Positions 1-9,219 of a stretch of DNA of 39,476 nucleotides are shown here, piece by piece. A model generated the notes under the pieces. It made no database searches and was not told where the DNA came from. It saw only the letters and a program-made list of their open reading frames with translations. The translations under genes were made by a program, and so were the position numbers. Origin of the DNA: an endosymbiont of Lamellibrachia barhami. GTDB taxonomy: Bacteria; Pseudomonadota; Gammaproteobacteria; Chromatiales; Chromatiaceae. Location of the stretch: contig NZ_JAAVSH020000001.1 of NCBI RefSeq assembly GCF_011947365.2, forward strand, positions 1,418,046 through 1,457,521. Direction: 5' to 3'. Each line of letters begins with the position of its first letter. Position 1 is the stretch's first letter.

Positions 1-53
1 AAAGTGCTTCGTTCAGTTACGTATTGCTCATCAGGTTTTCGGCCCGATCCTTT

Positions 54-924
54 TCACTGTTTTTTAAGTTTCACCAGAAGTCGGTCTGCCGGGATTTTCT
101 GGCGTGGCGCCGTGCAACTGATAGGACAAGTCTCCACATGCCGTCCGTAGAGATGCAGAAAACGCTCAGGCGAAGAGCTCAAATTGCGGCGTAGGGGAGA
201 CTCCAGGTAGGCACAGAATGGCGCCGGGTTGACGCTACGCAGGCGTTTGTAGACCTCCCAGGGCACCCCTGCCTCTGCATCGAAACGCTGGGCAAGTTGA
301 CGATAGCGATCACCCTCGGGTCATAGCGCTGGATGCGCTGAAAAGCATCATGGTGAGCACTCTCCGTCAGGTTGAGCGGATATCCGTCGGCGAAAGGGCT
401 CGGATGTAATGACGTTTGAGGTCTGCTCAATTCATCGACCAGCCGATCCCAGTTCTCTCCAGTTTTGCCGCATCTACCCACAAGCCAGGAGTTCTCAAAG
501 CGATGATCGATGACCTACGCCCGTCGTAGATGCGATAACCATCTCCGGCGAGGCCATCGGTATCATCCGCCAATACCGGCGGCTTTTCGAAACGGCGCGC
601 CAGATCGTAGGAAAACCAGCCGATGGCCCCACCTGTGAAGGGCAGATCAGTGTCGGGAGGCTGCTGCTTAGGCGCAAGATAACGATAGAGCAGTTGCAAC
701 GGATCCTGGCTGGAAACCGTGGAATCGTTGCGGGTATTTATCTCTGTCTTCTCCCCACGCGTTACCAGTCTCACGGTGGGATCGGCGGCGAGGATATCGT
801 AACGCCCCTGAGACGTCATTGGATAGGCGCTGTCGAGAAAGACCGGCCAGGGGAGATCGCGGATCGACTCGAACAGCCGCGCACTGTCCCTGAAAAATGG
901 CAGGCGTTGAATTCGAAGTGTCAT
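54..924 (-). pseudogene. pabB: Broken pabB (aminodeoxychorismate synthase component I)
   Basis: PabB aminates chorismate to aminodeoxychorismate for folate synthesis. The first 145 or so codons from ATG 924 read as a good PabB N-terminus (MTLRIQRLPF, then DLPWPVFLDSAYP and FTGGAIGWFSYDLARRFE). The reading then passes through at least two other frames: AFQRIQRY near 320-340, and YKRLRSVNPAPFCAYLESP followed by LSSSPERFL near 130-260. The last frame stops at 54, before most of the catalytic chorismate-binding domain. The order of fragments is collinear with an intact PabB, so this is one gene broken by small indels. It lies at the window edge, so sequencing error at a contig end is an alternative to real decay. 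No convincing Shine-Dalgarno precedes ATG 924. Confidence 0.75.
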
Positions 925-947
925 GGGGGAGTGAACCGTATGCAACC

Positions 948-1034
948 GTAGGCCGGTTCAAGCTTGCGGAACCGGCAAACATCGTTTGCCGTAGCGAGTG
1001 ATTTGCCTGATCCGCTACGCTTGATCATGCCTAC
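948..1034. repeat. REP-like paired palindrome, copy 1
   Basis: An 87-bp element begins GTAGGCCGGTTCAAGC and ends GCTTGATCATGCCTAC, so its ends are inverted copies of one another. Each half is itself imperfectly palindromic (GCCGGTTC / GAACCGGC; TGATCCGCTACGCTTGATCA). The same element recurs at 20123-20208 and 24293-24379. It sits 38 bp past the purA stop and just upstream of the pabB remnant. The arrangement is that of a BIME (two REPs in opposite orientation). A role as a transcript-end structure is inferred from its position only. Confidence 0.7.
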
Positions 1035-1071
1035 GTCCCCCTCCCGGCAGGGAAAGGTGGATTTAGCCAGA

Positions 1072-2379
<1,308 letters not shown>

Positions 2380-2517
2380 TCAAACCTAGTAACCGGGTTT
2401 TTATACCCGCAAATCACTCACCGGAAAACCACTTCGGTTATTCCGACCATACAACCCCAGAGTCTCAAAAGACCGAGAGTAATTCTCTAAATTAGTGCCT
2501 ATCCGAAAACCCATAAC

Positions 2518-2603
2518 TAACCACAAAGAACACGAAGAGCACTAAGGTAAGAGCTCGATCAACAAAAAATTTCCTTCGTGTACTTCGTGCGTTTCGTGGT
2601 TAA
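2518..2603. repeat. MITE-like inverted repeat with CACGAAG core
   Basis: The purA-hisZ gap contains a long imperfect palindrome: TAACCACAAAGAACACGAAG on the left pairs with CTTCGTGTACTTCGTG...TTTCGTGGTTA on the right, with an AT-rich centre. The same core (ACCATAAAGATCACTAAGG ... CTTCGTGCGCTTCGTGGTTA) is found at 27490-27565. Short flanking sequence here (TAGTGCCTATCCGAAAAC at 2493-2510) resembles the flanks of the elements at 18430 and 27459. No protein is encoded. Confidence 0.7.
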
Positions 2604-2627
2604 AATAGTGTTTCCGACCCTTACCGG

Positions 2628-3809
2628 CTAAGCCGGGTGTAGTTCCCAGCTATCCCCTTCCAAACGCAGCTCTTCGCTGCAGCCCATCTCCCTGGCTCCA
2701 CCCTGCTGTCCGGGCAGGGCGCAGATAACGCGTCGTCCCGCCGCCCGCAGAAAGGTAATCTTCTCTTGCAGTACCAGGTCCCCGGACCAGGGCGCAAAGA
2801 TCGCAGGCTCATCCAGAATGTCCCTCTCCTGAGCCGCCATCAGCATCAATGTCTTGAGATCGGTGCTGAATCCTGTTGCAGGCCGCGCCCTGCCGAAGAC
2901 CTTGCCGATATCATCGTAACGACCGCCTCGGGCAATCTCTTTGCCGCGCTCAGGCACGAAGGCGGCAAACACCACCCCGGTATGAAAATGGTAACCACGA
3001 AGCTCAGCCAGATCGAAATGCACCGGGACATTGGGCAGCCAGACCGCGATCTGTTCCGCCATTTTGGTAAGATAAGCCAAGGCTTCGCGCACCGGCTCAT
3101 CCGCCGCCTGCAAGACTTCAGCCGCCTCGGCAAGTGCACCATCACCGTTGAGCTCAGCCAGCTTGGAGAGCATGGCGGCGTGGCTTTCGTCCAGCTCGAA
3201 GGTGTGCAGCAACTCATTGATTTCCGGCAACGCCTTGCGCTGCAAGACATCAAACAGTGCGGCCTCCTGATGTTTGTTCAATCCCGCTTGTCTGGCCAGA
3301 CCGTTGAATATGCCGACGTGGCCGAGATCGAGATAGACGCTCTGCACCCCGGTCATCTCCAGGGTCTTCATCATCAAACGCAGGATCTCGATATCGCTCT
3401 CGACGCCGGCATGGCCGTATAGCTCGGCACCAATCTGCAACGGGCTGCGGGTACCGGCAAAGCCATCACTGCGGGTGTGCAGGACAGTACCCAGATAGCA
3501 GAGTCTGTTCGGTTCGTCACTGCTGAAATGGTGGGCATCCATGCGCGCCGCCTGAGGCGTGATATCGGCGCGCACCCCCATCATACGGCCGCTCAACTGG
3601 TCGGTGAGCTTGAAGGTCTGCAGATCGAGATCGCTGCCGGTACCGGTCAGCAGGGAGTCGAGAAAATCGACAAACGGCGGGATAACGAACGCATAGCCCC
3701 AGCTATGGTACAGATCCAGCAGTTCCCGGCGCTTGCGCTCAATAACGCCCGCCTCCGGGGGGAGTACCTCTTCAATGCCGTCAGGCAGTATCCAGCGCTC
3801 GTTTTCCAT
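2628..3809 (-). CDS. hisZ: ATP phosphoribosyltransferase regulatory subunit
   Basis: HisZ is a catalytically inactive histidyl-tRNA synthetase paralogue that forms a hetero-octamer with short-form HisG and enables histidine feedback control of the first step of histidine synthesis. The class II synthetase fold shows as RWILPDGIEEVLPPEA near the N-terminus, then FKLTDQLSGRMMGVRADITPQAAR (motif 2 region) and ARGGRYDDIGKVFGRARPATGFS. From ATG 3809 the protein has 393 residues, the usual HisZ length. A TTG at 3821 would add four codons overlapping the upstream stop, and I prefer MENERWILPDG. The gene lies 8 bp after DUF2065, a synteny common in gammaproteobacteria, upstream of purA. hisG itself is not in the window. 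Confidence 0.95.
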   Translation of the reverse strand: MENERWILPDGIEEVLPPEAGVIERKRRELLDLYHSWGYAFVIPPFVDFLDSLLTGTGSDLDLQTFKLTDQLSGRMMGVRADITPQAARMDAHHFSSDEPNRLCYLGTVLHTRSDGFAGTRSPLQIGAELYGHAGVESDIEILRLMMKTLEMTGVQSVYLDLGHVGIFNGLARQAGLNKHQEAALFDVLQRKALPEINELLHTFELDESHAAMLSKLAELNGDGALAEAAEVLQAADEPVREALAYLTKMAEQIAVWLPNVPVHFDLAELRGYHFHTGVVFAAFVPERGKEIARGGRYDDIGKVFGRARPATGFSTDLKTLMLMAAQERDILDEPAIFAPWSGDLVLQEKITFLRAAGRRVICALPGQQGGAREMGCSEELRLEGDSWELHPA

Positions 3810-3817
3810 CGGTTTCG

Positions 3818-4003
3818 TCAATTTACCAGATAGAGCAGGGCTACACCGCAGAGCATGCTGATAAAGCCGCTGACCCGCAGGGAACGATTCTCCTGCTGTG
3901 CGATGGCCGCCATCATTCTACGCATGCCGTCCGGACTGATAAAAGGCCAAATACCTTCGATTACCAGCAGCAAGGCCAGTGCAACCCACAAATCGTGCCA
4001 CAT
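3818..4003 (-). CDS. DUF2065 small inner-membrane protein (YjeT-like)
   Basis: This 61-residue protein has two hydrophobic segments: WVALALLLVIEGIWPFI at about residues 6-22 and FISMLCGVALLYLVN at the C-terminus. The central MRRMMAAIAQQENRSLRVSG is the DUF2065 hallmark. Family members sit between hflC and hisZ or purA in many gammaproteobacteria. No biochemical function is established. The ATG at 4003 follows an AAAAGAG ribosome-binding site that begins right after the hflC terminator hairpin, suggesting transcription restarts here or partial read-through. Its TGA stop is followed 8 bp later by hisZ, implying translational coupling. Confidence 0.88.
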   Translation of the reverse strand: MWHDLWVALALLLVIEGIWPFISPDGMRRMMAAIAQQENRSLRVSGFISMLCGVALLYLVN

Positions 4004-4013
4004 CTCTTTTCCA

Positions 4014-4076
4014 TAAAAAAACCGGGATCATCCCGGTCCTGTCTGGCGATCCACTGCATCTTCTCAGTGGATCGCC
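4014..4076 (-). terminator. Rho-independent terminator after hflC, with second hairpin
   Basis: On the minus strand ACCGGGA-TGA-TCCCGGT is followed by a run of seven or more T, a textbook intrinsic terminator. Just upstream of it a separate 12-bp perfect stem (GGCGATCCACTG / CAGTGGATCGCC, positions 4045-4076) with an 8-base loop adds a second hairpin. The pair sits between the hflC stop and the DUF2065 start. Confidence 0.9.
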
Positions 4077-4105
4077 GTTATTGTCCCAAAGCCAGAGAGT
4101 CTTGT

Positions 4106-4972
4106 CTATTCCCCCTGGCGGTTCTTGAGGTAGCGGAAAAAATCAGAATCCGGTTGCAATATCATCACATCGGATCGGTTATTGAAGCTCTTCTTATAGG
4201 CATTCAGGCTGCGATAGAAGGCATAGAACTCGGGATCCTGCTGATAGGCCTTGGCATAGATCTCTGCCGCCTTACCATCACCCTTGCCTCGCAACTGCTC
4301 CGCTTCACGAAAGGCATCGGCAACTATGACCACCCGTTCCCGATCCGCTTCGGCACGGATTTTCTCCGATGCCTCGCCACCCTTTGCCCGCAGATCCCTG
4401 GCCACCCGCTCGCGTTCGGCGCGCATACGCTCATAGACAGATTCACTCACTTCCGGCGGCAAGTCGATCTGCTTGACGCGCACATCGAGGATCTCGACCC
4501 CCAACTCTGCCGCCTTGGCATCCGAATCCTTGGTCAGAAGCGCCATGATCTCCGCACGATCACCGGAGATAACCTCCTGAATGGTCCGTTTGCCAAACTC
4601 ATCACGCAGACTGGTATTGATGCGTTCCGCCAGCAGACGAGAGGTCTTGGCATCGCTGCCACCGGTAGAGCGGTAAAACTGCGCCACATTGGAGATACGC
4701 CACTTGGCGAAGGAGTCGACGATAACGTCTTTCTTCTCGATGGTCAGAAAACGCTCGGGACGGGCATCCAGGGTCTGAATACGGCCGTCGAATTTCTTCA
4801 CGTTGTTCAACACCGGCACCATCCAGTGCAGACCCGGCTCATAGTCGCTGTCGACGATCTCACCCAATCGCAACTTGAGCGCCATCTCCCACTGGTTGAT
4901 AACGAATGTCGAAGCGTAAACAGCGACGGCAACCACGGCAATCAGCGGAATCAACAATTTACTGTTCTTCAT
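4106..4972 (-). CDS. hflC: HflC, modulator of FtsH protease
   Basis: HflC and HflK form the large SPFH/prohibitin membrane complex that encloses FtsH and modulates degradation of membrane proteins. The 288-residue protein starts with one transmembrane anchor (LLIPLIAVVAVAVYASTFVI, residues 5-24), followed by the SPFH domain (ALKLRLGEIVDSDYEPGLHWMVPVLNNVKKFDGRIQTLD) and a long charged helical region (ERERVARDLRAKGGEASEKIRAEADRERVVIVADA). The C-terminal DSDFFRYLK is typical of the family. The start codon overlaps the hflK stop (TAATG), so the two are translationally coupled. The terminator just downstream marks this as the end of the hfq-hflX-hflK-hflC unit. Confidence 0.97.
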   Translation of the reverse strand: MKNSKLLIPLIAVVAVAVYASTFVINQWEMALKLRLGEIVDSDYEPGLHWMVPVLNNVKKFDGRIQTLDARPERFLTIEKKDVIVDSFAKWRISNVAQFYRSTGGSDAKTSRLLAERINTSLRDEFGKRTIQEVISGDRAEIMALLTKDSDAKAAELGVEILDVRVKQIDLPPEVSESVYERMRAERERVARDLRAKGGEASEKIRAEADRERVVIVADAFREAEQLRGKGDGKAAEIYAKAYQQDPEFYAFYRSLNAYKKSFNNRSDVMILQPDSDFFRYLKNRQGE

Positions 4973-6126
4973 TAACGCACCCTCCTGCCACGGCTCTGGT
5001 CATAGGCTTGTGTTGTCGGCGCCTGATTTCTGGCCGTCTCAGGCGTGTAACCGCCACGACCGCTGGATTGATAGCCAGTGTCGGTCCCACCCATCATCTT
5101 GTCCAACGGCAGATACATCAGGCTGTTGCCCTCTTTGGTATCCAGCATGACCTTGCTGCTTTGACTGAGTACGGTTTCAACCGCGTCGATGTAGAGACGT
5201 TCCCGGGTAACCCTGGGCGCCTTTTCATACTCTTTCAGTACTGCCAGAAAGCGGCTGACCTCACCTTCCGCCTCGGCGATGACCCGGTCTCGATAGGCTT
5301 TACCATCCGCTATCTGTCGTGCCGCTTCACCACGTGCCTGCGGCACGATCTCGTTGGCATATGCCTCCGCCTTGTTTTCCAGCCGTTCCTTGTCCTCGCG
5401 GGCCTTGATAGCATCATCGAAGGCGCTCTTCACCTGCTCCGGCGGCTTGGCCGGTTGGGTATTCACACTGGTGATCTCCAAACCGGTCTTATAGAAGACA
5501 AGCATCGCTTTCGCTTTGGCTTTAATGTCAGCTGCAACTTTGCTGCGCCCTTCGGTCATGATGAAATCGAGATCACTTTTGCCGATGACTTCGCGCACCG
5601 ATGTCTCAATGGCATCGCGGATGGTCTTCTCCGGGTTCTGATCCTGGAACAGATAGTCACCCGCGTCCTGGATACGGGACTGAACAGTCAGCTCGACATC
5701 CACGATATTCTCATCACGCGTCAGCATCGTCGCCTTATGCCGGAATGAGGTAATCTGATCGACATTGACCTTGTAGACCTCTTCAATCGGATAGGGGAGA
5801 TGCCAGTGAGGTCCCGGTTCAGTCGTCTCGGAATAAGCGCCAAAACGCAAGATCACGCCACGTTCCGCCGGTTCGATGATGTAGATGCTGGTGGCCATCC
5901 ATATCAGCAGCAGGACCAGAGCAATCGCCCCGATACCAATACCGCCGGGGAGACTGAACCCACCGCCGGAATCCGAGCCGTTGGACTTGCCGCCCCCACC
6001 GCCAAACATGCCACCGAACTTGTCCTGAAGCTTCTTTACCACTTCATCCAGATCCGGTGGACCCTGGTCGCCACTTTTACCGCTCCAGGGATCTTTATTA
6101 CCACCACCCGGTTCATTCCAGGCCAT
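4972..6126 (-). CDS. hflK: HflK, modulator of FtsH protease
   Basis: HflK is the partner of HflC in the FtsH-regulating SPFH complex. From ATG 6126 the protein (384 residues) starts MAWNEPGGGNKDPW, the conserved HflK opening. A glycine-rich linker, one membrane segment (IGIGAIALVLLLIWMATSIYII) and an SPFH domain (EPAERGVILRFGAYSETTEPGPHWHLPYPIEEVYKVNV) follow, then a long helical region and a low-complexity tail. An in-frame upstream start at 6165 would add 13 residues not seen in the family. A second, damaged copy of the first half lies at 6498-7075, so this is the functional gene. Codons and frame are clean throughout. Confidence 0.96.
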   Translation of the reverse strand: MAWNEPGGGNKDPWSGKSGDQGPPDLDEVVKKLQDKFGGMFGGGGGKSNGSDSGGGFSLPGGIGIGAIALVLLLIWMATSIYIIEPAERGVILRFGAYSETTEPGPHWHLPYPIEEVYKVNVDQITSFRHKATMLTRDENIVDVELTVQSRIQDAGDYLFQDQNPEKTIRDAIETSVREVIGKSDLDFIMTEGRSKVAADIKAKAKAMLVFYKTGLEITSVNTQPAKPPEQVKSAFDDAIKAREDKERLENKAEAYANEIVPQARGEAARQIADGKAYRDRVIAEAEGEVSRFLAVLKEYEKAPRVTRERLYIDAVETVLSQSSKVMLDTKEGNSLMYLPLDKMMGGTDTGYQSSGRGGYTPETARNQAPTTQAYDQSRGRRVR

Positions 6127-6353
6127 CGGCCACTCCAAATATATCAGTAGAAAAACGTTCGCCACACTCTGTTCCAGACAGAGTGTCTGAAACCCTTACA
6201 TCGGGGCGAAATAAAATAAATTCAAGACGACAGCTTATGAAATCAGGAAAAAAACAGCTACAGGCCACTTCCACCGATACTCATACCTACCACACACTTC
6301 AATCGTCAGGCTGGCATTCTACCAGCCTGACGGACCTAGGGGAACGAATACAA

Positions 6354-6497
6354 TTATGTTTGAATCCGTGATTCGAACAGGGGTTCTTCCTTCAGAAGAC
6401 GTGAAAACTCCCGCTTTGCGATAGAAAACTCCATCTCCCAACCACCAGCATCGGTGCCAATTTCCAACAAAACCTCGGCACGTTGGTGGAGTATTTT
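6354..6497 (-). pseudogene. Duplicated 3' fragment of hflX
   Basis: The last 46 or so codons of hflX (LHQRAEVLLEIGTDAGG through LLKEEPLFESRIQT) are repeated here, identical at the protein level to the intact gene's end at 7303-7446. Upstream the frame enters damaged hflK sequence rather than hflX, producing a chimeric open frame of about 100 codons (6354-6659) that has no start context of its own. It is a by-product of the tandem duplication and is not expected to make a functional protein. Confidence 0.85.
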
Positions 6498-7075
6498 GCC
6501 GCGCCCTTCGGTCATGATGAAATCGAGATCACTTTTTGCCGATGACTTCAGCACCGATGTCTCAATGGCATCGCCGGATGGTATTCTCCGGGTTCTGATC
6601 CTGGAACAGATGGTTACCGCGTCCACCGGATACGGGACTGAACCGTCATCGACATCCACGATGTCTCATCCGTAAACATCGTCATATGCCGGAATGAGGT
6701 AATCTGATCGACATTGACCTTGTAGACCTCTTCAATCGGATAGGGGAGATGCCAGTGAGGTCCCGGTTGAGTCGTCTCGGAATAAGCGCCAAAACGCAAG
6801 ATCACGCCACGTTCAGCCGGTTCGATGATGTAGATGCCGGTGGCCATCCATATCAGCAGCAGGACCAGAGCAATCGCCCCGATACCAATACCGCCGGGAA
6901 GACTGATCCCACCGCCGGAATCCGAGCCGTTGGACTTACCGCCCCCACCGCCAAACATGCCGCCAAACTTCTCCTGAAGCTTCTTTACCACTTCATCCAG
7001 ATCCGGCGGACCCTGGCCGCCACCTTTACCGCCCCAGGGATCCTTATTTCCACCACCCGGTTCATTCCAGGCCAT
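6498..7075 (-). pseudogene. Duplicated, frameshifted 5' half of hflK
   Basis: This copy starts MAWNEPGGGNKDPWGGK at 7075 and follows intact HflK through the glycine-rich linker, membrane segment and SPFH start (about 140 residues, a few conservative changes). After residue 140 the frame is lost through several one- or two-base indels relative to 5541-5745. Homology is still readable (SGDAIETSV, KSDLDFIMTEGR) but in shifting frames. It ends at the duplication junction, lacking the second half of HflK. If expressed it could give only an anchored SPFH fragment. Confidence 0.85.
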
Positions 7076-7252
7076 CGGCCACTCCCAATATATCAGTAGA
7101 AAAACGTTCGCCACACTCTGTTCCAGACAGAGTGTCTGAAACCCTTACATCGGGGCGAAATAAAATAAATTCAAGGTGATAGTTTATGAAATCAGGAAAA
7201 AAACAGCTACAGGCCACTTCCACCGATACTCATACCTACCACACACTTCAAT

Positions 7253-7281
7253 CGTCAGGCTGGCATTCTACCAGCCTGACG
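7253..7281 (-). terminator. Strong hairpin after hflX (copy at 6304-6332)
   Basis: A perfect 11-bp stem, CGTCAGGCTGG / CCAGCCTGACG with a 7-base loop, lies about 20 bp past the hflX stop, and its duplicate lies at 6304-6332. No T-run follows on the minus strand, so it may be an attenuator or an mRNA 3'-end stabiliser rather than a full terminator. Confidence 0.4.
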
Positions 7282-7302
7282 GCCCTAGGGGAACGAATAC
7301 AA

Positions 7303-8586
7303 CTATGTTTGAATCCGTGATTCGAACAGGGGCTCTTCCTTCAGAAGACGTGAAAACTCCCGCTTTGCGATAGAAAACTCCATCTCCCAACCACCAGCAT
7401 CGGTGCCAATTTCCAACAAAACCTCGGCACGTTGGTGGAGTATTGCATGCAGGCGTCCATCCCCTGCATTGAGCACCACCCGTTGCTGTACATGCGCTTG
7501 CCTGAAAGATTCAGCCAGTACCTGTAACAGCAGATCAAGCCCCGCGCCGGTCTTGGCAGAGAGCCAAACCCGCAGCACATTTCCTTCGTCGTCGCGATCG
7601 ATGCGAGGCGTCACACTCTCCAACAGATCGATTTTGTTGTATATTTCGATCTGCCTGATCTCATCGGCACCAATCTGCTGCAATACGTCATTCACTTCGG
7701 TCAGACACATATCCCGCTGATGGCTGGCAGCATCCACCACATGGAGCAGTAATGAAGCCTCCGTCGTCTCCTGCAAAGTGGATTTGAAGGCCGCAACCAG
7801 ATCGTGGGGCAGGTTACTGATAAACCCCACGGTATCCGCCAGCACAATGGAACCTTCCCCCTTCAGATCCAGTCGCCGCAGCGTCGGGTCGAGGGTGGCG
7901 AATAGCTGGTCCGCTACATAGACACCCGATCCCACCAGGGTGTTGAAGAGGGTGGACTTTCCCGCATTGGTATAACCTACCAGCGAAACCGTGGGAATGT
8001 CGGCCCGCGCCCGCCCACGTCGCCCCTGAGCCCGCTGGGATTCCACACGAGCCAGCCGCCGGTTGATCTGGTCAATGCGCTGATTGAGCAATCGCCGATC
8101 TGTCTCAAGTTGCGTTTCACCCGGTCCGCGCAGACCGATACCGCCCTTCTGCCGTTCCAGGTGGGTCCAGCCCCGAACCAGTCGCGTTGAGAGATGCCGC
8201 AGCTGGGCCAGCTCGACTTGCAGCTTGCCTTCGAATGAACGGGCGCGTTGGGCAAAGATATCGAGAATCAGACCTGTCCGGTCCACCACACGGCAGCCGA
8301 ACTCCCGTTCGAGATTTCTTTCCTGACTGGGAGAGAGGGTGTGGTTGAAGATAACCAACTCGGCGTTGGTCCCCGCCACGGCATCTTTGATCTCATCCCC
8401 TTTGCCGCGGCCGACAAACAGACGGGGATCCGGGCTGCGCCGACTGCCGGTGATAAATTCCACCGGATCAGCACCAGCGGAAACGGCCAGCTCAGTGAAC
8501 TCGTCGATTTCATCGGGATCACTTACACCACCCAGATCGATGTGCACCAGAACGGCGCGTTCTCCGGACTTGGGACGTTCAAACAT
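7303..8586 (-). CDS. hflX: Ribosome-associated GTPase HflX
   Basis: HflX is an Obg/TRAFAC-class GTPase that binds the 50S subunit and splits or rescues stalled ribosomes, notably during stress. The 427-residue protein has the N-terminal HflX domain ending in the diagnostic GIGLRGPGETQLETDRR (residues 150-165), then the G domain: G1 GYTNAGKST (204-212), G3 DTVGF, and G4 NKID. The C-terminus includes the 46 residues that are duplicated at 6354-6497. It follows hfq in the conserved hfq-hflX-hflK-hflC order. ATG 8586 gives the usual MFERPKSGERAVLVHIDL opening, although the ribosome-binding site is weak. Confidence 0.97.
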   Translation of the reverse strand: MFERPKSGERAVLVHIDLGGVSDPDEIDEFTELAVSAGADPVEFITGSRRSPDPRLFVGRGKGDEIKDAVAGTNAELVIFNHTLSPSQERNLEREFGCRVVDRTGLILDIFAQRARSFEGKLQVELAQLRHLSTRLVRGWTHLERQKGGIGLRGPGETQLETDRRLLNQRIDQINRRLARVESQRAQGRRGRARADIPTVSLVGYTNAGKSTLFNTLVGSGVYVADQLFATLDPTLRRLDLKGEGSIVLADTVGFISNLPHDLVAAFKSTLQETTEASLLLHVVDAASHQRDMCLTEVNDVLQQIGADEIRQIEIYNKIDLLESVTPRIDRDDEGNVLRVWLSAKTGAGLDLLLQVLAESFRQAHVQQRVVLNAGDGRLHAILHQRAEVLLEIGTDAGGWEMEFSIAKREFSRLLKEEPLFESRIQT

Positions 8587-8634
8587 AAACGGCGGATACA
8601 GACCTTACGGTGTGATATATGGCCTGGAGGAAGA

Positions 8635-8675
8635 ACCGGGCAATCACCTCAAAACAGCCTGCCCGGCCTTTTTTT
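8635..8675 (+). terminator. Terminator-like hairpin pointing against hfq-hflX
   Basis: CCGGGCA (8636-8642) pairs with TGCCCGG (8660-8666) and is followed on the plus strand by CC and seven T. It has terminator form only for plus-strand transcripts, yet both neighbours are on the minus strand. It lies between hfq and hflX. It might stop antisense transcription or act as an mRNA hairpin in the hfq-hflX transcript. Confidence 0.45.
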
Positions 8676-8688
8676 CGTGTAGAAAAAA

Positions 8689-8955
8689 TCAAAAATTACC
8701 CACAGGCGACGCCGACTCGTCTTCTTGCGTTGTGTCGTTGTGCTGGATGCGAATGTTCCTTGCAGGGACCACCGTCGAAATGGCATGTTTGTAGACCATC
8801 TGGCTCACGCTGTTCTTGAGTAGCACGACAAACTGGTCAAAGGATTCGATCTGCCCCTGGAGCTTGATGCCATTCACCAGAAAAATGGAGACCGGTACTC
8901 GTTCTTTCCGCAGTGCGTTCAAAAAAGGGTCTTGTAAACTTTGCCCTTTGGACAT
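8689..8955 (-). CDS. hfq: RNA chaperone Hfq
   Basis: Hfq is a hexameric Sm-like protein that pairs small RNAs with mRNAs and tunes RNA decay. The 88-residue protein shows [34 protein letters not shown] (Sm1) and the Sm2 signature [10 protein letters not shown], then a short acidic tail. ATG 8955 follows AAGGAG by about eight bases. The in-frame GTG one codon upstream is not the likely start. It heads the hfq-hflX-hflK-hflC cluster. The usual upstream neighbours miaA and mutL are absent, and ppiD precedes it instead. Confidence 0.97.
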   Translation of the reverse strand: MSKGQSLQDPFLNALRKERVPVSIFLVNGIKLQGQIESFDQFVVLLKNSVSQMVYKHAISTVVPARNIRIQHNDTTQEDESASPVGNF

Positions 8956-9102
8956 CACAGTTCTCCTTGTTATCTTGTAATAATCTTTGAATAGCCGAAG
9001 AGATCAACAATCACCACGGATCATCCCGCTGGTAAAAATAACACACTAACAGAAACAACCACTATCCGGACGATACTGCTGTGTGTCCCCCCATACAGCG
9101 AA

Positions 9103-9111
9103 ATTGTAGCA
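9103..9111 (-). promoter_or_regulatory. Possible extended -10 promoter for hfq
   Basis: On the minus strand TGC-TACAAT forms an extended -10 element about 150 bp upstream of the hfq start, within the 264-bp ppiD-hfq gap. No good -35 hexamer is visible at 16-18 bp. The rest of the gap shows nothing else recognisable. Confidence 0.3.
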
Positions 9112-9219
9112 CATCGGGAAACAAGCAAATTCGCTACCGCTGTTTCAGTCCGGATTGTTTCAGAAACGGCTAATCAACCGAAGAATCAAAGCCTCCCTCG
9201 ATCCTCTGGATGGTGAAAC

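Larger units (their letters stand above)
5542..7446. repeat. Tandem duplication of the hflX-hflK junction (two units of about 950 bp)
   Basis: The sequence from inside hflK (about 5542) through the hflK start, the intergenic region and the last codons of hflX (to about 6497) reappears at 6498-7446. Matching landmarks differ by exactly 949 bp outside the damaged part: the hairpin is at 6304 and 7253, and the in-frame start upstream of MAWNEP is at 6165 and 7114. The junction near 6495-6500 fuses an hflX 3' end to mid-hflK. The flanking 6700-7100 part is nearly identical to the original, whereas 6500-6690 has many single-base indels. Confidence 0.9.

Noticed and set aside
6354-6659. A 101-codon minus-strand ORF joining HflK-like and HflX-like sequence
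   Set aside because: It is a chimera created at the duplication junction through frameshifted hflK, not a new fusion gene.
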